10,434 nt of DNA from Agaricicola taiwanensis_A (GTDB lineage: Bacteria; Pseudomonadota; Alphaproteobacteria; Rhizobiales; Methylopilaceae): assembly GCA_040394255.1 (NCBI GenBank), contig JBEBSP010000090.1, positions 1 through 10,434 on the forward strand. The letters are read 5' to 3'. How positions within the stretch are numbered: the first letter of the stretch is position 1; every line of letters begins with the position of its first letter. Positions 1-6,038 of this stretch are shown here, in pieces. The notes beneath the pieces are model-generated. The model saw only the letters and a program-made list of their open reading frames with translations. It did not search any database and was not told the DNA's origin. Position numbers and translations under genes: made by a program.

Positions 1-95
1 AGATCGCCTCGGGCGTCGCCGACGGCGACGTGGTGGTGACCGCGCCGCTGCCGGATCTGAAGCCGGACACCGCCATCCGCATCGCGCGGCTGTGA
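1..95 (+). CDS. C-terminal end of a probable efflux membrane-fusion (periplasmic adaptor) protein, partial
   Basis: The window opens inside a gene. The frame starting at base 3 is open and ends with TGA at 93-95, giving 30 residues that begin IASGVADGDVVVTAPLPDLK. The pattern 'G-(V/L)-x-x-GD-x-VV-x-x-x-L-x-x-L-x-P-x-T-x-(V/I)-R-(V/I)' is how many RND/HlyD-type periplasmic adaptor subunits end, in the membrane-proximal beta domain after the barrel. In that family the protein links an inner-membrane pump to an outer-membrane channel. Only the tail is visible, so neither the substrate nor the subfamily can be judged. The stop codon lies inside the left arm of a large palindrome (93-214). The base composition and third-position GC fit a real coding end. 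The assignment to the adaptor family rests on this short tail and is tentative. Confidence 0.5.
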   Translation, partial: IASGVADGDVVVTAPLPDLKPDTAIRIARL

Positions 96-214
96 GAATG
101 GGTCAGGCCGGGCTGCAAACGGCGCTGTCCTGCGCTCCGGTGCTCACCTACTGATGTAGGCTCCGCTCCTGTGCTCGAACATCACCGTTTTCGCCTCGGC
201 CTGACCCATTCTCA
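93..214. repeat. 122-bp imperfect palindrome with a short inner hairpin on the same axis
   Basis: The 18 bases at 93-110 are the exact reverse complement of 197-214. The inner hairpin (arm 147-151, loop TGAT, arm 156-160) has the same centre, 153.5, so the whole 122 bp forms one symmetric structure. Between the outer and inner stems pairing is partial, with further matches such as AAACGG at 117-122, and no pairing near the motif around the inner hairpin. The left arm includes the stop codon of the upstream gene. The region lies between two converging genes, so a bidirectional transcription-stop or mRNA 3'-end role is possible. There is no T-run, so it is not a classical intrinsic terminator. 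Confidence 0.75.
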
Positions 215-258
215 AAGCGGCCGCTATGGTGCGCAAAAGCAGAGAAATCCACCGATCC

Positions 259-295
259 CATCCTGAGGGATCGCGGAGCGATCGTTCGAAAGATG
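259..295 (+). repeat. 37-nt palindromic intergenic element, copy A
   Basis: The element starts CATCCTGAGG, contains a perfect GATCGC / GCGATC stem (269-274 and 278-283, loop GGA) and ends TTCGAAAGATG. A same-length relative in the opposite orientation lies at 10261-10297. The two share 7 of 7 bases at one end and 9 of 10 at the other. Their inner stems differ in sequence, but both still pair. From memory, elements of the form CATCCTGAGG-hairpin-CTCGAAGGATG are common in alphaproteobacterial intergenic DNA; copy number in this genome cannot be seen here. Confidence 0.65.
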
Positions 296-329
296 GGCCG
301 CGAATGCTGGATTGTCCGGGCCGTGCCCT

Positions 330-1517
330 TCAGCGCCCGATCATGCGCAGGACGTGCTGAAGCCAGGCGATGACCTTGGGGTGGTTCTTCAGGCGGGCTT
401 TCAGCCTGCGCCGGGCCAGCCAGAGCCGGCCGATCGCCGCGCCCTTGCCGCTGGCGGCGATGATGCCGTCGAAGACCGGCTCCAGATCTGGGCAGTAGTT
501 GGTCTTGTAAGCCGATCCACCGAGACCGAGATCGAAGGTGCGCAGCCCCTTGCGGCAGCAGTCCTCGATCACGCGCAGCAGCAGGAGGTCGCCGGGGCTG
601 TAACGCCGGACGTCGTCCAGCGCCATGGCGTTGACCGAAGCGGCGAAACGGTCGCCATGCTCGCTGCCGCCATAGATCGCCACCACGCGGTCGCCGCTGA
701 AAAGGGCATAGAGCACCAGGGCGGGGCGGCCCTCGGCGAGATTCTGCGTGGCCGAGCGGCGCATGAAGGCCTTTATCCCGGCTTCCTGGAACACGTCCGG
801 CACGTCCAGCTCGGCGAATCTCTCGGCCTTGAGGGCGAAGAAGGCGTCGAGGATGACGTCGACGTCCGCCTCGGTCGCCGCGCGCAGGAAACGGATCGGG
901 GCGAGGCGTTCCAGCCCGCGTTCCTTCTGCCTCAGTTTCTTGCGGTGCTGGTTGCCCAGGTGGGTCGTGAAATAGTCTTCCGGGTCCGGCGTCAGGCTCG
1001 CCTTGAACCCGACGTTCGGGCCGGACTGCGTCAGGGTGTCGGCGAAGGGGTTTACGACGCCCTGCCAATCCTTCGGCATGTTGTCGAAGGCGAGCAGGTC
1101 GATTCCGGCCTCATGCATGGCCTTCCTCATGGTGTCGCGAAGGGCCGCGCCGCTCCAGCTCACCACCGCCGGGCCGCACAGCACGGGAAACTTGAAATTG
1201 GCATGGTCGCCGCCAACGATGACGGCGGTGCGGGCCGGCCCCATCCGGTGCATGGCCAACGGCAGCGCCATGGCCGCCGCGCCTCCGGCGTCTTCGATCA
1301 CAAGGGCGAAGACGGATTCCCCGCGCGGTTCGACGACCTCGCGATTCCAGGCATCGACCCAGGCCCACGTCTGGTAGGGCGTGAGGTGGCCGATGGATTC
1401 GGCTCTTTCCCAGATCGCGCGCGCTTCGTTCCAGGGCAGCATACGCGCCGGGGGAGGTGTGGCGGATGGTGTGGCAAGGGGGGATGCGGCGAGGGCGCTG
1501 GAAGAAGTCGCAGCCAT
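330..1517 (-). CDS. CelD/BcsL-family (GNAT-fold) acetyltransferase
   Basis: A 395-residue protein read from ATG at 1517. It resembles the CelD/BcsL family of GNAT-fold acyltransferases, also related to FemAB-like proteins, linked to polysaccharide (originally cellulose) synthesis and presumed cytoplasmic. The visible family features are the basic stretch NQHRKKLRQKERGLERL at about residues 189-205, the GDRVVAIYGG core strand at about 275-284, and SPGDLLLLRVIEDCCRKG with FDLGLGGSAYKTNY towards the end, which form the C-terminal Acetyltransf_6-type domain. The tail is rich in Arg and Lys. The reading frame extends to a TTG at 1559, but the ATG is preferred because the extra 14 residues look non-conserved; neither start has a strong ribosome binding site. 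The gene is divergent from a polysaccharide deacetylase, which suggests both decorate the same surface glycan. The acceptor substrate is unknown. Confidence 0.88.
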   Translation of the reverse strand: MAATSSSALAASPLATPSATPPPARMLPWNEARAIWERAESIGHLTPYQTWAWVDAWNREVVEPRGESVFALVIEDAGGAAAMALPLAMHRMGPARTAVIVGGDHANFKFPVLCGPAVVSWSGAALRDTMRKAMHEAGIDLLAFDNMPKDWQGVVNPFADTLTQSGPNVGFKASLTPDPEDYFTTHLGNQHRKKLRQKERGLERLAPIRFLRAATEADVDVILDAFFALKAERFAELDVPDVFQEAGIKAFMRRSATQNLAEGRPALVLYALFSGDRVVAIYGGSEHGDRFAASVNAMALDDVRRYSPGDLLLLRVIEDCCRKGLRTFDLGLGGSAYKTNYCPDLEPVFDGIIAASGKGAAIGRLWLARRRLKARLKNHPKVIAWLQHVLRMIGR

Positions 1518-1525
1518 GGCTCGAT

Positions 1526-1571
1526 CTTTGTTGATGTCGCCCGCAGCATTATCAAACAATCATCAACAAAG
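1526..1571. promoter_or_regulatory. Inverted repeat in the divergent promoter region, candidate operator
   Basis: CTTTGTTGATG at 1526-1536 is the exact reverse complement of CATCAACAAAG at 1561-1571, with 24 bp between the arms. It fills about half of the 99-bp space between the divergent acetyltransferase and deacetylase genes, and the region between and around the arms is AT-rich for this genome. The arms are about three helical turns apart (35 bp centre to centre), which would suit a dimeric regulator or looping between two sites. I could not identify clear -35/-10 boxes on either strand. Confidence 0.45.
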
Positions 1572-1616
1572 GGTGGGCAGGATCACATTTTCCTCGCGGG
1601 GTGGCGGAATGACGAT

Positions 1617-2654
1617 ATGCGCAGGCGTCTGATCTCGGGCGCCATGGACCTGATGCATGCCAGCGGGCTGGCGCGGGCGCTCGCGCCGCGCACCCGTGGG
1701 CGGGGCGTCATCCTGACCATGCACCATGTCCTGCCGGAGCCGCCGGAAGCCTTCGCGCCCAACGCGCTGCTCGCCATCACGCCGGATTTCCTCGAACAGG
1801 CGATCCTGACCCTGCGCGCCGAGGGTTTCGAGATCGTCGGCCTCGACGAGGCGGCGCGGCGGATCGCGGCGGGCGCGACAGGTGCGCCCTTCGCCGTGCT
1901 GACCTTCGACGACGCCTATCGCGACGTGCGCGACCACGGGCTGCCGGTGCTGCGGCGGCACGGCTGCCCGGCGACCGTCTTCGTGGTGTCGTCCTTCGCC
2001 GCCGGGCGTGGATTCCTGTGGTGGCGGGCGCTGGAGGCGGCGATCCGCACGCAGGATGAGATCACCGTCGACCTCGGCTCGGGCGAGGAGCGAATCGCCG
2101 CCCGCGACGCGCGGGAAAAGGATGCGGCCTGGTCGCGGATCTACTGGAACCTCCGGAACGGCGACGAGGGCCGGCTGAGGGCGGTGATCGCCGACTTGGC
2201 GGCGCGCGCCGACTATGACGCCGAAGAGGACTGCCGCTCGGTCTGCATGAACTGGGACGAATTGCGCGCGCTGGCGGCCGATCCGCTCGTGACCATCGGC
2301 GCGCACACCGTGCGCCACTACATGCTGGGCAAATGGCCCGCCGACGTGGCGCGCTCGGAACTGGAGGACAACCGGGCCGATATCGAGCGCGAGCTGGGCA
2401 TCCGCGCCGATCATCTCGCCTATCCCGTGGGGGACCCGGCGGCGGCCGGGGAACGCGAGTTCGATCTCGCCCGCGATCTGGGTTTCCTGACGGCGGTCAC
2501 GACCCGCCCGGATCACATCCGCGCCCGGCATGCCGCGACCATGACCGGACTGCCGCGCGTGTCGCTCAACGGCTTGTTCCAGGAACAGCGCTATCTCGAC
2601 GTGCTGCTCAGCGGCTTGCCGTTCGCGCTGCGGAATGCGCTGAAGGGGCTTTAA
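1617..2654 (+). CDS. Polysaccharide deacetylase family protein (NodB / carbohydrate esterase 4)
   Basis: A 345-residue protein. The NodB-type motifs are present: motif 1, TFDD at residues 96-99, supplies the catalytic base and a metal ligand; motif 2, H230-T-V-R-H234, supplies the two metal-binding histidines; and AYPVG at 268-272 matches the strand near motif 3. These enzymes use a metal to remove N- or O-acetyl groups from polysaccharides. No signal peptide is evident, so it may act in the cytoplasm or be held at the membrane by partners. ATG 1617 was chosen because it follows a purine-rich GGCGGAA stretch and clears the divergent promoter; upstream in-frame sequence is antisense to the neighbouring gene. 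The stop codon overlaps that of the converging DUF2842 gene. It probably works with the divergent acetyltransferase on a surface glycan, but the substrate is unknown. Confidence 0.9.
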   Translation: MRRRLISGAMDLMHASGLARALAPRTRGRGVILTMHHVLPEPPEAFAPNALLAITPDFLEQAILTLRAEGFEIVGLDEAARRIAAGATGAPFAVLTFDDAYRDVRDHGLPVLRRHGCPATVFVVSSFAAGRGFLWWRALEAAIRTQDEITVDLGSGEERIAARDAREKDAAWSRIYWNLRNGDEGRLRAVIADLAARADYDAEEDCRSVCMNWDELRALAADPLVTIGAHTVRHYMLGKWPADVARSELEDNRADIERELGIRADHLAYPVGDPAAAGEREFDLARDLGFLTAVTTRPDHIRARHAATMTGLPRVSLNGLFQEQRYLDVLLSGLPFALRNALKGL

Positions 2655-2869
2655 TCGGCGTCCGGCGCGGGCTTTTCCATCCATTTGATGATGACCATGG
2701 CCGGCAGCACCCAGCCCATGCCCGCGACCACGTAATAGACGAGATGCCAGACGCGCCCCGCCTCCTGGATGGGCTGTCCCTGCGCCAGGGCCATGAAGAA
2801 CAGCGCCCAGACCACGACCACCGTGACCAGAAGGATCATTCCGATCAGTTTCCTGAGGCGAGGGGGCAT
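2651..2869 (-). CDS. DUF2842 family small membrane protein
   Basis: A 72-residue protein starting MPPRLRKLIG. Two hydrophobic helices are visible, at about residues 8-29 and 41-62, joined by a short loop; the end WVLPAMVIIKWMEKP carries the WxLPAM and WM-x-(R/K)P pattern I associate with DUF2842. Function is unknown; it is expected in the inner membrane. ATG 2869 was preferred over an in-frame ATG at 2899 because the family usually begins MPPRLRK and GGAAAAG lies a few bases upstream. In related genomes, as I recall, the gene sits beside ctaA, and here it is divergent from it, which hints at a link with cytochrome oxidase or heme A, though this is only contextual. Its TAA stop shares the four bases TTAA with the stop of the deacetylase. 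Confidence 0.85.
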   Translation of the reverse strand: MPPRLRKLIGMILLVTVVVVWALFFMALAQGQPIQEAGRVWHLVYYVVAGMGWVLPAMVIIKWMEKPAPDAD

Positions 2870-3034
2870 GGTGGCTTTTCCGTTGTCGTGAACAGGCACT
2901 ATCTATTTGGTCTCACGTGTTTTCCACGCAAAACCGGCAGCCACTTTGGCTGAAAGCACTCTAGCGGCGAGGGGTCGCGTCGACACCCCGGTTGCCGCGC
3001 TTTATGTGTCCGGTCGAACGGGACATCAACACCC
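2870..3034. promoter_or_regulatory. Divergent intergenic region between DUF2842 gene and ctaA
   Basis: 165 bp that must carry promoters for both genes. No convincing sigma-70 hexamer pair was found on either strand. It holds a perfect 6-bp stem (CAGCCA / TGGCTG with loop CTT, 2938-2952), a CACGTG palindrome at 2914-2919 and a weaker GGGGT / ACCCC pair (2971-2975 and 2985-2989). None of these can be tied to a known regulator. Confidence 0.4.
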
Positions 3035-4090
3035 ATGACCATGATCGCTTCCGCCGCTCTTCCGCAAGACCGCCTGTCCGCCGTGCGGCACTGGCTCTGG
3101 CTGGTGCTCGCCCTCGTGGTGCTCATGATTACGGTCGGCGGCGCGACCCGGCTGACGGGCTCCGGCCTGTCCATCACCGAATGGCGGCCCGTGACCGGGG
3201 CGATCCCCCCGATCGGGGCCGAGGCCTGGGCGCTGGAATTCGAGAAATACCGGCAGAGTTCGCAGTATGCGCTGCTCAACCAGGGCATGTCGCTGCCGGA
3301 GTTCCAGTTCATCTATTGGTGGGAATGGGGTCACCGCCAGCTCGGCCGCCTGATCGGTCTGATCTATGCCGCCGGTTTTGTCTGGTCCGTCGCCTCGCGC
3401 CGCGTGGGCGCGCGCGACGGTGCGGCGCTGTTCGGCATGGGCCTGCTGCTGGGGCTCCAGGGCGCTGTCGGCTGGATCATGGTCGCCTCCGGCCTCGAAC
3501 CGGGCATGACGGCGGTCGCGCCCGTAAAGCTGACCCTGCACCTCGGGCTTGCCTGCCTGTTCCTGGCCACTCTGGTCGCGATGCTGGCGCGGCTCGGGGC
3601 TTTTCCCCGCGACAGCGCCCCCACGCCGGCCTGGGCGCGGGCGGCAAGCCGCGTGCTGCTTGCGCTGATCTTCGTGCAGGTCCTGCTGGGCGGGCTGGTG
3701 GCGGGCTCGCAGGCCGGGCTGACCTTCAACACCTGGCCGCTGATGGACGGGCGGATCGTGCCGTCGACGGACACGCTGCTGGCCGTCACTCCCTGGTGGG
3801 AAAACGCCATCGACAATCCGGCGCTGGTCCAGTTCAATCACCGGATCGGCGCTTATCTCGTGCTTGGCATCGCGCTCTGGCAGGCCATGGCGCTGCGCCG
3901 TCATGGCCGGACGCCCGCGCTGCGCCGCGCGCGGGGCTTGCTGCATGTCGTGCTGTTTCAGGTCGTTCTTGGCGTCGCAACGCTCGTCATGGTCGTTCCC
4001 CTGGCGCTGGGACTGGCCCACCAATTCGTGGCGGTCGTTCTGCTGGCGCTCGCCGTCCGCCATGCGGCGCTGACGCGCGGGACGGCGTGA
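3035..4090 (+). CDS. ctaA: Heme A synthase (COX15/CtaA family, alphaproteobacterial type)
   Basis: A 351-residue polytopic inner-membrane protein that oxidises the C8 methyl of heme O to make heme A for aa3-type cytochrome oxidase. Eight hydrophobic segments can be made out, in two four-helix halves as expected. The N-terminal part holds GGATRLTGSGLSITEWRPVT at about 35-54, a hallmark of the family. The four heme-ligand histidines are in place: H100 (EWGHR), H169 (LTLHL), H269 (FNHR) and H329 (LAHQ). Length is normal for the COX15-like, type 2 enzymes. A second ATG two codons downstream could also serve as the start; GGGA lies about 11-14 bases upstream of the first. It is divergent from the DUF2842 gene. 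No ctaB or cox subunit genes lie in the window, so it stands apart from the oxidase operon. Confidence 0.96.
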   Translation: MTMIASAALPQDRLSAVRHWLWLVLALVVLMITVGGATRLTGSGLSITEWRPVTGAIPPIGAEAWALEFEKYRQSSQYALLNQGMSLPEFQFIYWWEWGHRQLGRLIGLIYAAGFVWSVASRRVGARDGAALFGMGLLLGLQGAVGWIMVASGLEPGMTAVAPVKLTLHLGLACLFLATLVAMLARLGAFPRDSAPTPAWARAASRVLLALIFVQVLLGGLVAGSQAGLTFNTWPLMDGRIVPSTDTLLAVTPWWENAIDNPALVQFNHRIGAYLVLGIALWQAMALRRHGRTPALRRARGLLHVVLFQVVLGVATLVMVVPLALGLAHQFVAVVLLALAVRHAALTRGTA

Positions 4091-4200
4091 AGGGCCTCGC
4101 AGGCGAGGGGATCAGATCGAACGTTCGGGAGGAACAGGGCAGCTGTTCGCGTCCCGGATAGAGCGGTCAGGGCTTCTTGCGGCGTGTCCGGCGTTGGGGT
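4091..4200. other. Convergent intergenic region with several short palindromes
   Basis: The space between the ends of ctaA (plus) and the HTH gene (minus) holds four palindromes: CCTCGC / GCGAGG (4095-4108), the perfect 10-mer CGAACGTTCG (4118-4127), GAACAG / CTGTTC with a 5-nt loop (4132-4148), and a 15-nt palindrome at 4195-4209 that covers the HTH stop codon. None is followed by a T-run, so factor-independent termination is not supported; they could protect 3' ends or act with Rho. Confidence 0.45.
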
Positions 4201-4530
4201 TCAACCCCAGACGATGCCCTTGGCGTCCTCGGGATCGCGCTCGATCTTCAGGATGTGCTTTATCTGGGCGTCAGAAGGCAGCTCCTGCGCCAGTTCCCAG
4301 AGCTTGAGCTGCTCCAGCGGGAGACGATAGGCTTCCGCGAACTCTTCCTGCGACATGTGAAGGCGCAGGCGAATCTTGCGCAGCTTCGCAGCCAGCATGA
4401 ACAGCGTGATGTCGTCCTGCTGCCTGCTCGATCCCGACTTGTCGCGGTCTTGCTGGTCAAGACCGCGTATCGGTTCGAATAATCTTTCGTAACTCTCTGA
4501 AGAATCAAACCAAATATCTGAAATAAGCAT
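4201..4530 (-). CDS. Small helix-turn-helix (XRE/NadS-like) regulator
   Basis: A 109-residue protein. Residues about 56-100 read as a Cro/C1-type helix-turn-helix: RLRLHMSQEEFAEAYRLPLE gives helices 1-2 and the turn, followed by QLKLWELAQELPSDAQIKHI as recognition helix and support. The order resembles the antitoxin/NadS/HigA-like group, although the usual WE-(Q/R)-G-x-x-x-P is altered to WELAQELP. The first 40 residues are acidic to polar and not recognised. The start ATG at 4530 has GGAAGG about 9-10 bases upstream. No toxin-like partner lies next to it: the neighbours are ctaA and metY. A DNA-binding, possibly self-repressing role is likely; an orphan antitoxin is the alternative. The upstream 140 bp are markedly AT-rich and carry repeated GTATGC-like sites. 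Confidence 0.75.
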   Translation of the reverse strand: MLISDIWFDSSESYERLFEPIRGLDQQDRDKSGSSRQQDDITLFMLAAKLRKIRLRLHMSQEEFAEAYRLPLEQLKLWELAQELPSDAQIKHILKIERDPEDAKGIVWG

Positions 4531-4545
4531 CTGGGCGCCTTCCGA

Positions 4546-4639
4546 GTATGCACCACTAACTCTTCAACCTGAGATTATCCTTAAGCATATACTTTCGTCT
4601 TAAAAACACAACGCATGCCAAGTATGCGTAAAAACATAC
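4546..4639. promoter_or_regulatory. AT-rich upstream region of HTH gene with repeated GTATGC-type sites
   Basis: The minus strand has a plausible promoter: TTAAGA (plus-strand 4598-4603), an 18-bp spacer, and GATAAT (plus-strand 4574-4579), with the start codon about 45 bases beyond. Around it lie GTATGC (4546-4551), GCATATAC (4585-4592, inside the spacer), a palindrome ACGCAT-N7-ATGCGT (4611-4629) just upstream of the -35, and ACATAC (4634-4639). This is the arrangement expected of a repressor operator, perhaps for the HTH protein itself. Both the promoter and the operator are inferred from sequence pattern only. Confidence 0.4.
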
Positions 4640-4672
4640 CATAAAACCGATGTGACTTCAATTCGTGCGGAA

Positions 4673-5959
4673 TCAGGCCAGGCCAAGAGCCTGTTCGAGA
4701 TCGGCGATGATGTCTTCCTTGTCTTCCAGGCCGACCGATATGCGGACCACGTCCGGGCCTGCGCCCGAAGCGATCTTCTGGGCGTCGCTCAACTGGCGGT
4801 GCGTCGTCGATGCGGGATGGATGATGAGGGAGCGCGTGTCGCCGATGTTGGCGAGATGCGAGAACAACTGGACTTCCGACACCAGCTTGACGCCCGCGTC
4901 ATAGCCACCCTTCAGGCCGAAGGTGAAGACGGCGCCCGCGCCCTTGGGCACGTATTTGCGGGCGAGGTTGTGGTAGCGGTCGCCGGGAAGGCCCGGATAG
5001 CAGACCCAGTCGATCCTGGGATGGGCCGACAGATACTCCGCGACCGCCTGGGCGTTGTCGCAGTGCCGCTGCATGCGCAGGGGAAGCGTCTCGATCCCCG
5101 TCAGGATCATGAAGGCGTTGAACGGCGACAGCGCGGGACCGAGGTCGCGCAGGCCGAGTACCCGGCAGGCGATGGCGAAGGCGAAGTTGCCGAAGGTCTC
5201 GTGCAGCACGATGCCCTGGTATTCGGGCCGCGGCTCGGAGAGCATGGGGTAGCGGCCGTCGCGCGACCAGTTGAAGGTGCCGCAGTCGACGATCACGCCG
5301 CCGATGGAGTTGCCATGGCCGCCGAGGAACTTGGTGGCCGAATGGACGATGACGTCCGCGCCGTATTCGATCGGGCGGCAAAGGTAGGGCGTCGCCATGG
5401 TGTTGTCGACGATGAACGGCACGCCGGCGCGCTTGGCTATGGCCGAGATGGCGGCCAGATCGACGATGACCCCGCCCGGATTGGCGATCGATTCCACGAA
5501 GATCGCCTTGGTCTTCGGCGTGATGGCGCGCTCGAAGGAGGAGATGTCGTCGGGATCGGCCCAGACCACGTTCCAGTTGTAGTTCTTGTAGGCATGGTTG
5601 AACTGGTTGATGGAGCCGCCATAGAGCTTCCTGGAGGCCACGAACTCGTCGCCGGGCTGCATCAGCGAGTGCATGACCAGGAACTGGGCGGCATGTCCCG
5701 AGGCGACGGCCAGCGCCGCGCTGCCGCCTTCCAGCGCCGCGACCCGCTCCTCCAGCACCGCGTTGGTGGGGTTGCCGAGGCGCGTATAGATGTTGCCGAA
5801 GGTCTGCAGGCCGAACAGCGCGGCGGCATGGTCGACGTCGTCGAACACGAAGGATGTCGTCTGATAGATGGGAGTGGCGCGCGCGCCGGTGGTCGGGTCG
5901 GGCTGCGCCCCAGCGTGGATGGCCAGCGTCGCGAAACCAGGATTGCGCTCGTCAGACAT
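4673..5959 (-). CDS. metY: O-acetylhomoserine sulfhydrylase (aminocarboxypropyltransferase)
   Basis: A 428-residue enzyme of the Cys/Met-metabolism PLP-dependent family, cytoplasmic, normally a homotetramer. It joins O-acetylhomoserine with sulfide (or methanethiol) to make homocysteine (or methionine). The start IHAGAQPDPTTGARATPIYQ is typical of the MetY branch. Visible cofactor residues are YTRLGNPT at 58-65 (phosphate-binding Tyr and Arg), D185 in VDNTMATPYL, and the Schiff-base lysine K210 in HSATKFLGGHGNSIGG. The length of about 430 favours MetY over cystathionine gamma-synthase or MetZ (about 380-400). ATG 5959 has a good GGGAG ribosome binding site about 8-12 bases upstream. It follows the CoA-binding gene by 79 bases on the same strand and may share its transcript. 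I looked for a SAM riboswitch upstream and did not find one. Confidence 0.95.
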   Translation of the reverse strand: MSDERNPGFATLAIHAGAQPDPTTGARATPIYQTTSFVFDDVDHAAALFGLQTFGNIYTRLGNPTNAVLEERVAALEGGSAALAVASGHAAQFLVMHSLMQPGDEFVASRKLYGGSINQFNHAYKNYNWNVVWADPDDISSFERAITPKTKAIFVESIANPGGVIVDLAAISAIAKRAGVPFIVDNTMATPYLCRPIEYGADVIVHSATKFLGGHGNSIGGVIVDCGTFNWSRDGRYPMLSEPRPEYQGIVLHETFGNFAFAIACRVLGLRDLGPALSPFNAFMILTGIETLPLRMQRHCDNAQAVAEYLSAHPRIDWVCYPGLPGDRYHNLARKYVPKGAGAVFTFGLKGGYDAGVKLVSEVQLFSHLANIGDTRSLIIHPASTTHRQLSDAQKIASGAGPDVVRISVGLEDKEDIIADLEQALGLA

Positions 5960-5990
5960 GAATTGCTCCCATGCAGGCGTTCGATTTTTT

Positions 5991-6022
5991 CTGCGGCCTA
6001 CTTAGGGCTGGGCCCGCCGCAG
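5991..6022 (-). other. Stem-loop between the CoA-binding gene and metY
   Basis: CTGCGGC (5991-5997) and GCCGCAG (6016-6022) form a perfect 7-bp stem around an 18-nt loop in the 79-nt gap upstream of metY. On the transcribed minus strand the stem is followed by a run of A, not U, so it is not a terminator. It could be an RNA-processing or stability element within a shared transcript. I could not match the loop to a known riboswitch. Confidence 0.4.
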
Positions 6023-6038
6023 GGTCAATGAGGGTGTT

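Noticed and set aside
312..1616. Long plus-strand open frame upstream of and in frame with the deacetylase
   Set aside because: It is antisense to the acetyltransferase gene, has no recognisable domain, and its composition is that of a GC-rich shadow frame. The deacetylase family begins near 1617.
1563..2684. 373-codon minus-strand open frame
   Set aside because: It mirrors the deacetylase gene, which carries the TFDD and HTVRH motifs on the plus strand.
3026..4063. 345-codon minus-strand open frame
   Set aside because: It mirrors ctaA; the translation is rich in Gln, Arg, Asp and His and has no hydrophobic segments or known motif.
4652..6031. 459-codon plus-strand open frame
   Set aside because: It is the antisense of metY, whose PLP motifs fix the coding strand. 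Its translation is rich in Gly, Arg and Val and shows no domain.
5960..6038. SAM-II riboswitch in front of metY
   Set aside because: The conserved core of SAM-II (the GAUAAA and AGCUAAAAAGG-like segments, as I recall them) is not present on the transcribed strand.
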